Source: Saccoglossus kowalevskii (lineage: Eukaryota > Hemichordata > Enteropneusta > Harrimaniidae). Taken from it: 12,379 nt of DNA. Positions 1 to 9,331 of this stretch are shown here, piece after piece. The position numbers and the translations under genes were made by a program. The stretch spans positions 133,798-146,176 of the forward strand of contig NW_003135344.1 of NCBI RefSeq assembly GCF_000003605.2. The letters run 5' to 3'. Position 1 is the first letter of the stretch, and every line of letters starts with the position of its first letter. Below the pieces are notes generated by a model that saw only the letters and a program-made list of their open reading frames with translations, made no database searches and had not been told where the DNA came from.

Positions 1-84
1 ATTCAACTCACATAGTGGATGTCTACTTTTAAATAAGAAAACTATAAATACGGTGACTGTGGTACTGAAATTCAGTTTAGAACG

Positions 85-125
85 CCAATGCAATTAGAAC
101 TTCCGTTACAAAATGGCCGCCGATG
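85..125 (+). promoter_or_regulatory. Promoter-like cluster: CCAAT, ETS-like and YY1-like sites
   Basis: Three motifs typical of TATA-less animal promoters sit within about 40 bases: CCAAT at 85-89, ACTTCCGT at 99-106 (reverse complement ACGGAAGT, an ETS/GABP-type site) and AAAATGGCCGCC around 111-122, which resembles the YY1 element that often overlaps a start codon. The ATG at 113 opens a 12-codon frame, MAADVVSLLQGA, which stops at TAA 149-151. It would be a leader peptide unless spliced, and I see no good GT donor directly inside it. The assignment is inferred from motif clustering only; single matches of this kind occur by chance. Confidence 0.25.
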
Positions 126-142
126 TTGTTTCGCTTTTGCAG

Positions 143-156
143 GGGGCTTAAGCCCC
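143..156. repeat. 14-bp perfect palindrome GGGGCTTAAGCCCC
   Basis: The sequence equals its own reverse complement, and a partial echo (TTTAAGCC) follows at once. It lies just downstream of the promoter-like cluster at 85-125. It could be a binding site for a dimeric factor or part of an RNA hairpin, but nothing shows a function. Confidence 0.5.
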
Positions 157-1018
157 TTTAAGCCGGCGTAACTTGTTCAGTTCTGTATTTATTTTACGAT
201 ACGGGGTAAAAGGGCTTACCTATAACTTTCCAAGCAGATGAACACAATTTGGGTAAATCAGTCTACAAAACATAAATGTGTCAAAATATTACGGTATTTC
301 ATGTTTCGAGTGCATTTTGGAAATATCTGCATTTGAAAAAGTCAAAACTATTACGTAAGAGAAAAAGTAGAGTATAATTGTGTTCACGCCGACATTCTAA
401 AATACCAAAGTTGATTTTACTTACATTTCTACACCCCACGTACACGGACGTGGGAATTTGAATCGTGTCATTTAACGACTTCCCGGTATATACGAATATC
501 ACATGCGAAAGCGGAGATAGTGTAGTTAAAGTAGGCAGCTGTGTCTACACTTCTCGTGGAGTCCAAAACTCGTGCCAACAAGAGAGGTGTAAATCGATTT
601 TACGCCAAATTACTGAATTGTTCAAATTTATTAGAAAATGTCAACTCTAATTCTTATATAACAAAGTCCATCTAAATAAAAAAAATAATCGACAAAGAAA
701 CCGCAATCGGATTGAATGAGATTAAGTTGATGTTAACAATGAACAGGTTTCCAAAGGCAAATATTTGTATTTATTTCCCATGAGTCATTGCTATTCTTTA
801 TTTTTTTTCATACACCGTCTTAAAAAATTAATAAAAAAATAACATAACGAACTTACATACAATTTTTTCCCTACTCAAGACGTTTGATTCGAATTTATTC
901 ATTTTTTCGCGGTAACCCCGAGTATGATATATCTTACGTATATTTTCAAAAAAAAAGCTGGTTCCAAATTTAAGAAACAAAATGGGTCAATCAAGGTAAA
1001 AAATCGATATTCAAATTA
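157..1018. other. AT-rich stretch with no supported gene
   Basis: Only short frames on both strands, the longest about 60 codons and overlapping each other antisense. The only structure noted is a small inverted repeat at 435-454 (CCCACGT, six-base loop, ACGTGGG). It could be intronic or intergenic. Confidence 0.5.
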
Positions 1019-1198
1019 GCTGGGTGGTACAAACGATGTCAGGGAAAATTTTGAAATAAGGAATGCAGGCGCACGTATTAGTGGACGCGGCGGCGGAACA
1101 TCAAAAGATCATCTGAGACAACTTATCACCCTCGACGAAAACGAAACGTTGGAAAATAACGTCTTGTCGTGTGGTGGAAATTGCCCGTAGTCACGCAT
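1019..1198 (+). other. Possible coding exon or gene relic, part 1
   Basis: This stretch is visibly richer in G+C and CpG than its surroundings. After an AG at 1017-1018 one frame stays open for about 59 codons to a TAG just before 1190. It includes segments such as ENFEIRNAGARISGRGGG and HLRQLITLDENETLEN. The RNAG(A/G)R element followed by a loop and L-R-x-L is loosely like the VIRNAGGR region of beta-carbonic-anhydrase-type proteins, but the match is short and no zinc-ligand motif is visible, so I make no assignment. A second frame (stopped at the TGA near 1110) is also partly open. It may be an exon, a frameshifted pseudogene or chance openness caused by base composition. Confidence 0.22.
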
Positions 1199-1316
1199 TC
1201 GTTTATTCAGCTGCGTGGGAAGCATCAAGCGGTCGCTGAGATATTTTCAGCTGGTATGATCTAAAGCGAAACTTTAATGAGAAATCGGTAAGATTAAACA
1301 CTTCTGTGTGCCCCCT

Positions 1317-1455
1317 AGGCAAATATCGGACTGGCGCGGCGCGTGATTGAACGCGCAGCTAAGGAGTTATTCCGGGAAAGAATGGAAGGTGAAGTGAAAT
1401 TACAGTATCTTCGTAGCTTGGAGCAAGTCATCGTCGCGGTGTTTTCCAGTATTTA
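1317..1455 (+). other. Possible coding exon or gene relic, part 2
   Basis: A pyrimidine-containing tract ends in CCCCCTAG, a fair splice acceptor. The frame that follows is open from GCA to a TAA at about 1454-1456. The predicted 46-residue segment is helix-like and charged, with alternating basic and acidic residues (for example RRVIERAAKELFRERMEGE), then a hydrophobic end, VIVAVFSSI. A donor-like AAG|GTGAAG lies inside it near 1390, so it could instead be a short internal exon. Between this and part 1 there is a further small candidate exon at about 1219-1259 with AG and GTATG borders. The minus strand is also open here, which lowers confidence. Product not recognised. Confidence 0.25.
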
Positions 1456-2569
1456 ACGTATTTATCACGCGTATTGATATGTGTCACTGAACTGGTGTTT
1501 TTCTTTGCTTTAATTGTAACTGTGAATTCGTATGGATTAGTGTAGGTATTTTCCTGAGTTGGCATGACTTCTCGGCTGTAATCAGACGTATGTGAATTAC
1601 CGAGGTGTATGAACACAACCATATGGATTTCAACGTGAAACCTACGATACTGAATAATGATTCCCAATTTGATACAACGATAAATCAAGAAATCGACACT
1701 GCTGTTGCATGTTAATTTACATAAATACCAAGAGGGGTCTATCGAACTGTTTGTCTCTCACGCTTTAACGATTCCCATCGTACCTGGCAATACGCAATGC
1801 GCTGGTTTTCGCATCATATTTATAGCAAAGCAGTGGCTATTACTGGTTTCTCTCTTGTGTGAAAGTGGCTTTAAATTAAACTCAATCCTAGGTCAATAAG
1901 CAATTAACAACTCAAAAATTATAATAACATTTCGGCATTCGTTTATGCATCATTTTCCATATATATATAAACACATTTCAAGTTGCGCTATGAAAATGAG
2001 GTAAACTCTGGGAATTTTAACATCAATATAGGCACCATATAAACCATTACCGCATTAGCTGCTTTTGTACCAAGTCGAACTTATGGCGACAGCAATTATA
2101 AATTATTAGAATTGAAGGTATTTATGTTCACGATGATGTAATCAGTTTGGCGTCTTCTGTTGATGATACTACCGCCTTGCTGGTAATATCAACTCAGTCA
2201 AATCATTAATTTCTGTAAATACTATGAAAAGAATATCTGGTCCTCAAATTAATGATGACAAAACCGAAGCTATGTGGATTGGCTCGCTTTTTTTTACAAG
2301 AAAGATAATCATAGCGTGTAAAATGACCGGACGTGCATATCAAGATACAAGGGATATATATATCGTACAATATAATGCGATCAAATGATATGAATTTCAA
2401 AAAGGGGCTGAAAAGATGTCGGCTGTTTTAATATTTAGAGATCCACTAATTGAACCTACTTGCGCTTCTAGGAAGAATTCAAATTACCAAAACTTACATT
2501 ATTTCATAATTCTTGTATCCCGCTAAATTTATTACATGTTCCAAAAATTTATACTAAACAATTGAAAAG

Positions 2570-2587
2570 TTTTTTTTTTTTTTTTTT
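2570..2587. repeat. Homopolymer T18
   Basis: Eighteen consecutive T residues. It could be a simple repeat or, read on the minus strand, the poly(A) end of an old retroinsertion. No recognisable element body was found next to it. Confidence 0.85.
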
Positions 2588-3905
2588 CGTTTTATTCGGG
2601 CTAAAAAAATGGAAAAGTGCGTAGGGATATATTAAATAGAGGTTCTACGGGCACGACCCTTGCTATGATTGCAGCATCATATATCATTATCACAGTGGTT
2701 GAAACGACATTCAATGTCCTATCACGAGTGCTCATATTTTCACAATTATGAGAATAAATGGGATGTTTTACAACTATTTTTGTTTTGGGGTTAAATATTA
2801 TAAGGATATAACAATGCTTCATACAGAAATGTTACATTTCCAGGTCATAAGTGAATGCCGGTCAAGCCCTGCTTTGTATACATAAGATCCAAGCTTCGAA
2901 TTAAGATCTATTTTACAATTAGAATTCTTGAATTTTTTTTTAAATATTGGTACAAAAAGAAGTTATATTTAATAATTAATGTTTGTTGATTAAATTGGTC
3001 AATATATTGCAAAACAACTACAATTATACAGATCGGCAAAGAGTTCCACTAACATTTATGCATCCAAAACAATTTTACCAGAAACGTCTGAAATAAAGAT
3101 AAAAATAATTATGGTATCGGAGTCTGCAGCTGCCTTGAAAACAAAAATAACACTATTTGAACGATGAACTGTTCCGGCTTATATATGTAGTAACAATAGA
3201 TTCAACCACAAAGTTGTTTTCCGTATAAAATGTTGCATAAATATCTTGCCACCAAATATTGGTTTGACAAATGAAAAAATAAAGACAGTGATAAGTGTAG
3301 TTTTTATAAAGATCACAGAGGAACCGAACTAACAAAAACTTTTACAGATGACAAATCACATCATTTTACTTGACCCCCTAGTCCTCCAAATATTTTGAAA
3401 ATAAATATAATTGTTGCAAAACAATGTACATATAATTGTAGACAAGGGCGGGAAAGTATGCTAATTTGGACAATTCGTTAGTAAAATAAACTGTGTTTAA
3501 TTTAGAAAAAACGTCAAAACGACGAAAATACCCTATTCAGACACCATTGCGAACCACGTATGCAATATTTTGCTGACTATTTTGTATTTTTCTTCTTACA
3601 TTTAGCTTTCAACTGTTTGTCTTTCTATAGCTGATAACAATCAGAATATGCTAGAGGTGAATGTTCTACCTAAAATTAATTGGCTTGTCATCGTTGTTAA
3701 AATAGGCTTTCTTTTCCCCGTAATACTATAGTAAATCGCGTATACTAGTAAATCGGCAGCCAGAAATGTGGTTATTCTGCTGCGATTAAAGTGGTGAGTG
3801 CAACTTCCTACTCCTACATGCGGGAAATAGTCTTTCAAAAACGATATCGCGTTGACCTTTTATTTCATTGCATTACAACTGTCTTTGTGAATATTTCTGT
3901 TTAAA

Positions 3906-3940
3906 GCACGAAATTCGTGCGATGCGTGATGTTAGCACGC
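3906..3940. repeat. Two adjoining short inverted repeats
   Basis: GCACGAA-A-TTCGTGC spans 3906-3920 and GCGTG-(7 bases)-CACGC spans 3924-3940. Both repeat the same GCACG/CGTGC core, so four core half-sites lie within 35 bases of AT-rich DNA. A dimeric-factor site is possible; no further support. Confidence 0.4.
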
Positions 3941-4924
3941 AGTTGTATTGAATTATACGCCCTGGGCCAATCTTCCAATCACACACATACTCTAGAAATT
4001 AAAATAAAAAAAAAAAAACAGAGTTCCATTATCGCGCCGAATAATCCTCAAAAATCTTAACCACGTGACCATATTGTCCATCAACTGACTTCTAGAGATT
4101 TATTTAAATTGGTAGTTTGAATTTTAAAGAAATAACCAGAGGGCTTTATAGCAAGTAAAACATATATTAAGCTTGATTTACACTCTTGGCAATAAAGATA
4201 CGATGACAATTTATATAGAATGCGAAATATCATAACAAAAAATCGTAACTGGTTTTCTTCTATTTATAAACTGAACAAAATGGCCGAACAATTTTCGTAT
4301 TGCATTTAACTCGAGACCGCTGGTTATGAATGTTCATTGAATCGATTTTAATCGTTGTAATAGATGCTGGTATTTTAATATTCAGTTGAATATTACGTAT
4401 TTAATCATACTTGTAGGCTGATTAAATCGTCTACAATTTTTGCACCCCGTCGTGTTCTATATGGAAAAACTAATGCAGTGTCTGATCTCTTACATACACT
4501 CATCACATCCTCTTTCGTCGATGTAATCGGCGCACAATTCGTCTTTTTTATATAAACCATGGCGTAACTGGGTGGAACAACGGCCATTTATCTATAGTCG
4601 TTCATTAATGAAAATTGAGTTTTTGAAAGAAATGTACTATATTGTAGACGACGAAAGGCTACACAACAAAACGTCATTGAGACGCCACAGAAGCCTTCTA
4701 GGGGGCACCATTTATAGGAATGGAATATTACTATATTTGTTAGCGATGTTTGTAACTACAACATTAAAGGGCGGTGGCCGTCGCGCCGCGCATATGTCGA
4801 CATTTGTGTTGGTAAACATTGATTTTCCTACGATCCAATGCGCTATTCTAATAAAATCACGTGTATGAGTTTTGTCCTTGGTGCAACCTGCAATAATTAC
4901 CACCGGTGACTCATTCGATGCTCT

Positions 4925-5108
4925 CCAATCACAAAAGAAATTGTCTAGTTAAAGCAGTGCGCAGTAGTCAAAGTCGCCATCTTTGTTCATAAGAGTCCCA
5001 TACCTCGCGCATGCGTAACGCGAAGACCGCCGCTCTTTTATGGTGTACTGCGTCGCTAAAAAAGAACTGAGTACTATTAAGGCCCGTTGAAGTTTTAATC
5101 AAGTGAGT
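4925..5108 (+). promoter_or_regulatory. CpG-rich promoter-like region with strong splice donor
   Basis: CCAAT at 4925-4929, a YY1-type GCCATCTT at 4976-4983 (AAGATGGC on the other strand) and an NRF1-type palindrome CGCGCATGCGTA at 5006-5017 form a set typical of TATA-less animal promoters, in a local CpG-rich patch. On the plus strand a strong donor, CAA|GTGAGT, follows at 5102/5103, so a mainly non-coding first exon ending there is plausible. It would contain only the short frame MVYCVAKKELSTIKAR from the ATG at 5040. The YY1 element is oriented for the minus strand, where its ATG (4980 downward) opens MATLTTAHCFN then stops, so a divergent promoter is also possible. The motifs are seen; the promoter role is inferred. 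Confidence 0.35.
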
Positions 5109-5966
5109 TGTGTCCAGACACAACGAATTTAACGCCGAGCAATCTGTTTTAATGTTTAATGAAATTGTGTGTGGAAATTTGTGCCAGACAATTTGAAGGG
5201 ATCGACCGACTCACATCATGACATAACCGACATTGTGTCAACATATACTGAAAAGGAGCAGCACCTTTTAAATAACTAGAAGCTTTTTTTTCAATTTAGA
5301 GCTGCGTTTTTATAAAATAATATAAATATCAACAGTAAACGAAAAACACTACCGGTTGACCGTGACAGGACACTGTTCTGAATAGGAAGGAATTAGGCTA
5401 ACTTCATAAACTGGGGACTGGGGCGGCTGGCTAGACGGGATTATCCTTAGCTAACAAAGTGTTCATCTCAACTCATAAATATTCATTCAGATCAGTATAT
5501 CTACGTGCGTCTCAGGCTGGATATATGGAGAAAAGTTGTAAATATTAAATGTATTAATTTAAACAATCTTTGGGCAGAAAGATTCATAAAAAGATAATTT
5601 GAAAGGTATTAGATTCATGAATGTAAGTTATAGCAAAGGGCACAGAGTGTTTGAATAAATTATTGTTTCCTTCATTACGTATGCAGGGTAGGATTACACC
5701 ACAGACGAGGGCGTATACTGTATGTACGCCGCGAGTCTGAAGAAGCGTCTAACAAGCAATTAATCAATATTGTGTTTGTGTTTTATTTCTTGTTTAGCGC
5801 TATGTCTCATTTCAGTGACAGTACTTTCTAAGTGGGGGTTATAAATGCAACGTCTTTTATACACGGTTCGTCTAACAAGGTGATATTTAGCGGCAACACT
5901 TCCTCTTGAGCTTATCTATGTGTCGTTCCTAAATAAATGCGGATATTAAGTCAAGGACGAAAATGA
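5109..5966. other. AT-rich stretch with no supported gene
   Basis: No reading frame of note and no long repeat. A weak inverted repeat (GGCGTA and TACGCC) spans 5710-5730. If 4925-5108 is a promoter with a first exon, this would be first-intron sequence. Confidence 0.45.
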
Positions 5967-6002
5967 AAATTATTCGAAGTTAATGATGGGCCAGAGGTAG
6001 AC

Positions 6003-6365
6003 ATGCCGAGCCCTGGTAACTATAAAAAAATCATTCCTCACCAAAACCCTATTAGCGGACTCTCAAATGTTCATAATTTACTTAACTTTCCAAATTTATC
6101 GAAAACGCGTACTAAACACGGATATAATTTTTACCATGTACATAACTTAAAACTATCCGAAACGTACGAAATTCTGAAGTCAATAGGCAAGAAACATTCT
6201 TCTGAACAGCTCAACCCGATTGGTAAAGTTATCCCAAGAAATCAACTGTCCTATATTGAAGCTTATAAATACGGCATAAATTTGATCGACTTGCATTACC
6301 CCCATACTATACAAATTCCCATGACGGAAATAGGTAACAAGCTGCGAACTCTCAAAAGAACATAA
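6003..6365 (+). CDS. Unrecognised 120-codon open reading frame
   Basis: An ATG at 6003 (purine at -3) begins a 120-codon frame ending in TAA. The frame is open back to a TGA at 5964-5966. The predicted protein is basic and rich in Asn, Ile, Leu, Lys, His and Tyr. It has no Cys or Trp, only one Asp, and ends in KLRTLKRT. I see no signal peptide, membrane span, repeat or catalytic motif. An ATTAAA at about 6479 is the nearest weak poly(A) signal. Chance frames of this size are expected about once in a window of this length and composition, so this may be spurious, a single-exon small gene or an exon. Product unknown. Confidence 0.25.
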   Translation: MPSPGNYKKIIPHQNPISGLSNVHNLLNFPNLSKTRTKHGYNFYHVHNLKLSETYEILKSIGKKHSSEQLNPIGKVIPRNQLSYIEAYKYGINLIDLHYPHTIQIPMTEIGNKLRTLKRT

Positions 6366-7014
6366 ATTCTTTGGCTAAGATTTTTACAAAGAATATCTAC
6401 ATGATTGTCCCATGATAAAGTTTATTTATGATTACTCTGAGCGACTTTTCGAAACAGACTGTTTTAATTATTTCACCATTAAAGTTAAATAGAAAATCTT
6501 CACCAACATTACTTAACCTTTGACGGGATGCAGCGAACACACATTTTGATTTAGATGTGTTGATTGACATGTAATTGCAATAACCTCAAAACATCATACC
6601 CTTTGCTACTACATTGCTACTATATTGATACTGGGTCCAGACGATAACAGAGTTATTCTCAAAAAATAAAGGTAGGTCATTTATAAATAATAATAATAAT
6701 AATGGTCCTACAATTGAACCCAGTCACTTGTACACCATGTAGAATTTTGAACAGCATCCGACAGTTTACCTAAAAACCTAGCAATATTACGATCACCTGT
6801 GTGTCAAAAGCATTCCCGGGCCCCTGCCGTATTACAATGTTGCAGTTCATTTCCCTATCACTAGCGTTCTTCTAGGGATCATTACGGTCAATGTTACAAA
6901 TGAAACTTCATTCGTGCCAAGAATATACACGAAGAATATAGAGCTGTTATCTGATTGGTGGAAACAGCTTGGGCCTTGTTCAATGTCATTGCTGTATTTT
7001 CTATTTGACACGTT
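6366..7014. other. AT-rich stretch with no supported gene
   Basis: Contains a short AAT microsatellite at 6686-6703. Nothing else is recognisable. Confidence 0.5.
6686..6703. repeat. (AAT)6 microsatellite
   Basis: Six perfect AAT units. Confidence 0.85.
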
Positions 7015-7031
7015 CGCTCTCTTAGAGAGCG
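7015..7031. repeat. Short hairpin: 7-bp stem, 3-base loop
   Basis: CGCTCTC-TTA-GAGAGCG is a perfect inverted repeat. It is not followed by a T run that would suggest termination. Confidence 0.45.
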
Positions 7032-7054
7032 TACATTCACACGCGCACCCACAG

Positions 7055-7090
7055 CGAGGCTAAATAAAGGGTCGAGGCTAAATAAAGGAG
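7055..7090. repeat. 18-bp direct tandem duplication
   Basis: Two adjacent copies of CGAGGCTAAATAAAGG plus two variable bases (7055-7072 and 7073-7090). Each unit contains AATAAA-like sequence. A minisatellite seed or slippage duplication is likely. Confidence 0.75.
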
Positions 7091-7485
7091 TCATTCAGCT
7101 CTGTGCCCGTCGTATTTTTTTTTCTGTTGTGAGCTTTGAACATTACACGGGCAGCACAATTTTTTTTATTTACCATCAATATTTCTTCTCCCGGAAGATA
7201 TATATACTGGAAATTTTGGAGTGTAATTATGCTTGTTTAGTTTAATACATAACAAAGTTGAACACATAATTAAATAAAGAGTGATTAAAGCTTTTTTGTT
7301 GGACAAATTTACATAGATATACAAAACTGTAATTTTATTTACGGACGATCAAATATCGATCCAAACATTAAACCATTTATCTCCTGTTCATTTACATCAC
7401 AGAAACACTTCGTCGATAGAGGGCGCAATTTACAGCAAATGTGTATTTTAATTACAGGCACATTGGAAACATACAAACTCGCAAC
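7091..7485. other. AT-rich stretch leading into the repeat cluster
   Basis: No gene seen. Near its right end, 7415-7426 carries the first of several GATAGAGGGCGC-type sites that recur in the cluster. Confidence 0.45.
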
Positions 7486-7509
7486 CCTCGGGGCGGACAT
7501 CCGGGCATG

Positions 7510-7538
7510 TTCACCTCCTGGCAACCCGCGGCGGTGAA
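7510..7538 (-). other. Second potential hairpin in R1 copy A
   Basis: TTCACC and GGTGAA flank a loop containing GGTTGCCAGG in minus sense. The equivalent in copy B has a longer, perfect 10-bp stem. Confidence 0.4.
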
Positions 7539-7710
7539 AACAAAGGCAAAAAACTCGCAGAAAATGGTACTTTGGGATGATTGTTGAGACTCCTCTGAAC
7601 AGTGTAACAAGATTAGCCCTACGTGTGTAACATATATAAATTTGGTTGTTCGGGATTACTTCAAAGTTGAGTTTGTGTTGTTTTCTCGAATTTTCACCGG
7701 CTCGACCGGC

Positions 7711-7780
7711 GTTCCACAGCAGCGCGCACAGAGCCCATAAAAATGCATGTACAGTGGTGCGCGTCGTAGCAACGTGGAAC
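7711..7780 (-). other. Potential hairpin in R1 copy A
   Basis: GTTCCAC at one end pairs with GTGGAAC at the other, and an inner GCGCAC pairs with GTGCGC, leaving a loop that includes ATGCAT. The same outer stem and a shortened inner stem (GCGCA/TGCGC) occur in R1 copy B although neighbouring bases differ. The pairing is visible in the sequence; an RNA product is only inferred. Confidence 0.45.
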
Positions 7781-7810
7781 GTCTTGTGACGTAGCTCCGC
7801 CCCCGAGGAT

Positions 7811-8434
7811 AAGCAAGATTCAAACTCAAGAAGACGTTTCAAACGCGTCACGCCACTGTAGGTAGTAGCGTCCGCGTTACGCTGCAGCGTATAGTGAAAA
7901 GGCGCATAGTAAAAGCGCATTCAGAGCGACAAGGTGAACAAGCGAATTTCAAATTTCTGACGTCACAAAACAACATGCAAAATATATTCTGCACGCACAT
8001 GAGGCCATGAAATACCTACCCAGATACTTTTCAACTCGGGGACAAGTTCATGTACAACGGCAGAGACCAACACCTGTCAGGGTCCAAACATACGACATAA
8101 GAAAGGAAAAAGCGCCTCGTCATGAAATGAAATTATTTGAGTAAATTTAATTTAAAAACTGATATACCATATTTGATTATTATTTTTTGTTTTTAAATTG
8201 TACTATATCTACTAATATATCTATAATGCATATAGTGGTTGTGATGTGTTAGCTCGGCAGCACTGGTGCGAGAAACCTTCGAGTCCCAGTTAAATGTTTC
8301 TAATGGGCCACGGTTGCCATGACACAATCGTCACGAGACGCTGTTACATTGTTGGAGATAAGAGAGCGTGTAATGGATACACGGTGAACTCCAGGTAGAC
8401 TGTTCACCGCGAGTGTGCTATTTATAGGCAATAT
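7811..8434. other. Spacer between R1 copy A and R4 copy A
   Basis: No gene seen. It holds the tRNA-like SINE-head candidate at 8250-8286 and AT-rich sequence around 8150-8230. Confidence 0.4.
8250..8286 (+). repeat. Possible degenerate tRNA-derived (SINE-like) head
   Basis: TAGCTCGGCAG at 8250-8260 fits the Pol III A-box pattern, and CCTTCGAGTCC at 8276-8286 is close to a B box. The spacing is shorter than in a normal tRNA, and no cloverleaf or A-rich tail is clear. It could be a decayed tRNA-derived SINE or a chance resemblance. Confidence 0.25.
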
Positions 8435-8490
8435 GTGGTCGTTGCGGGCGTACATCACTCTAGAAATTTGAAGAAAGCCTAAAACTGATG
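8435..8490 (+). repeat. R4 copy A, 56-bp direct repeat
   Basis: Aligns over its full length without gaps with 12319-12374. It shares GTTGCGGGCGTAC near the start and ACTGATG at the end, with about three quarters of positions identical. It precedes R2 copy A by about 50 bases, whereas the other copy lies after R2 copy B, close to the window end. Confidence 0.65.
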
Positions 8491-9051
8491 AGTGGTCGTT
8501 GGCGGTGTTATATACATTGCTCTACTCCTTACCTGCCTGTAAAATCTATAATAACTCATCATAGCTGAGAGATTGACCAATAGCAGAACAGAATGGATCT
8601 TGGTGCGACGAAAATTGCCTAAGTAACCACACCTGATTTGAAATCAGATGATTTCCGAATCGTTTTGATCGGAAGAGTAACAAAAGTGAGTTTTTGCTTT
8701 CAATTGTGAGTAATCGTGATTCTTTGTCAGGGCTTTCCAAACTTCCGGTATCCAGTATATGCATGGCGTTTTTATTCGAACTGTGATTCAAAGCACGGAC
8801 GCATATTCTGAAATGAAATTCGGAAATTTAAGTGTCGGCAAGTCGGCTACACACATGCATAACAGGAAAGCAAAATTTGTGATATTATCAATATTTATTT
8901 GCTGTGATTTGAAATTAGTTATAAAATATAAGTTTGTCATATCGCTGTGTGTTTTGTTTTTACCAAGTCCATTAACCCCCGATTAAACCAGTAATAGAAA
9001 AAACAATGTAGTGTTTCTGTATAAGTAAATAAATAATCTTTGTGTAACAAA

Positions 9052-9067
9052 AGCGCCACCTATTGAC
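9052..9067 (-). promoter_or_regulatory. CTCF-like GGTGGCGCT site in R2 copy A
   Basis: AGCGCCACCTATTGAC, whose reverse strand contains AGGTGGCGCT, resembles the core of the animal CTCF site. The equivalent in R2 copy B (11886-11901) differs by one base. Binding is not shown by sequence alone. Confidence 0.25.
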
Positions 9068-9112
9068 AACAATTAAAACATTTGCGTCAGCTCAATTGAG
9101 ATGTAGATTTCT

Positions 9113-9145
9113 TATCACAAATATAATATTATTATATTGGTGATA
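9113..9145. repeat. 33-bp near-perfect AT-rich palindrome
   Basis: TATCACAAATATAATA (9113-9128), one central T, then TATTATATTGGTGATA; 15 of 16 positions pair. It lies about 100 bases upstream of the tRNA gene. A second small palindrome, GATATTTAATATC, follows at about 9158-9170. R2 copy B keeps only part of the left arm, so the palindrome is specific to this copy. Confidence 0.7.
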
Positions 9146-9243
9146 CAATTATCGATAGATATTTAATATCACTAAAAATTCATAATTTGTTATAATGCGT
9201 TGTTAATTTTGAAAGATAGATGACAATCTGAAATGGTTGTAGT

Positions 9244-9315
9244 GCCTCAGTGGCCAAGTGGTAAGGCGTCGGTCTCGTAAACCGAAGATCATGGGTTCGA
9301 ACCCCATCTGAGGCT
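9244..9315 (+). tRNA. tRNA-Thr-CGT: tRNA-Thr (anticodon CGT)
   Basis: A complete 72-base cloverleaf: acceptor GCCTCAG (9244-9250) pairs with CTGAGGC (9308-9314), with discriminator T at 9315. The D-stem is GCC/GGC with G-G in the loop. Anticodon stem TCGGT/ACCGA closes the loop CTCGTAA with anticodon CGT at 9276-9278, decoding ACG as threonine. The variable loop is AGATC, and T-stem ATGGG/CCCAT encloses TTCGAAC. The A box TGGCCAAGTGG (9251-9261) and B box GGTTCGAACCC (9294-9304) match Pol III promoter consensus. There is no intron and no encoded CCA, as in eukaryotic nuclear genes. A TTTT at 9332-9335 can serve as Pol III terminator. It looks functional and is the only intact gene in the window that I can name with confidence. 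Confidence 0.95.
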
Positions 9316-9331
9316 AGCAAAAAAAAATAAG

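Larger units (their letters stand above)
1456..4924. other. Long AT-rich stretch with no supported gene
   Basis: About 3.5 kb of low-GC sequence with stop codons throughout. The open segments are under 100 codons, often overlap antisense and many lack an ATG start. I found no tRNA, transposase, reverse transcriptase or long repeat. Items seen are an 18-base T run at 2570-2587, two adjoining small palindromes at 3906-3940, an isolated E-box CACGTG at 4062-4067 and a CpG-rich patch near 4768-4800. It fits intron or intergenic DNA. Confidence 0.5.
7486..7810 (-). repeat. R1 copy A, inverted-repeat module
   Basis: On the minus strand this stretch aligns end to end with 10633-10959 on the plus strand, by eye roughly 85-90% identical with a few small indels. 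It is GC-richer than its flanks. Read in minus sense it contains a half CRE (ACGTCAC) at one end, a 70-base hairpin (7711-7780), CCGG-containing sequence next to it and a second hairpin (7510-7538). A 193-codon frame covers this copy on the minus strand (7920 to 7339), but stops and frameshifts break the matching frame in the other copy, so it is unlikely to code. It may be a non-autonomous mobile element or structured-RNA repeat; no terminal repeats or target-site duplication could be assigned. Confidence 0.8.

Noticed and set aside
1428-1899. Frames of 86 (minus) and 64 (plus) codons
   Set aside because: Neither begins with ATG, there are no domains, and the composition is that of translated AT-rich noncoding DNA.
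4062-4067. E-box CACGTG
   Set aside because: A single six-base site without supporting motifs.
4405-4903. Overlapping frames of 60-98 codons on both strands
   Set aside because: The longest plus-strand frame lacks an ATG at its start, all overlap antisense, and none has a recognisable domain.
5710-5730. Inverted repeat GGCGTA / TACGCC
   Set aside because: Only six paired bases with a nine-base loop; expected by chance.
7339-7920. 193-codon frame on the minus strand across R1 copy A
   Set aside because: The longest frame in the window, but the matching frame in R1 copy B is broken by stops and indels, and the conserved parts are hairpins. It is most simply repeat sequence that is open by chance.
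8485-8500. CTGATGAG resembling a hammerhead ribozyme core
   Set aside because: The GAAA strand and the stem arrangement needed for a hammerhead are missing nearby.
8527-8535. CAG|GTAAGG, a perfect splice donor on the minus strand
   Set aside because: An 8-9 base match can occur by chance in 12 kb, and no open coding segment precedes it on that strand.
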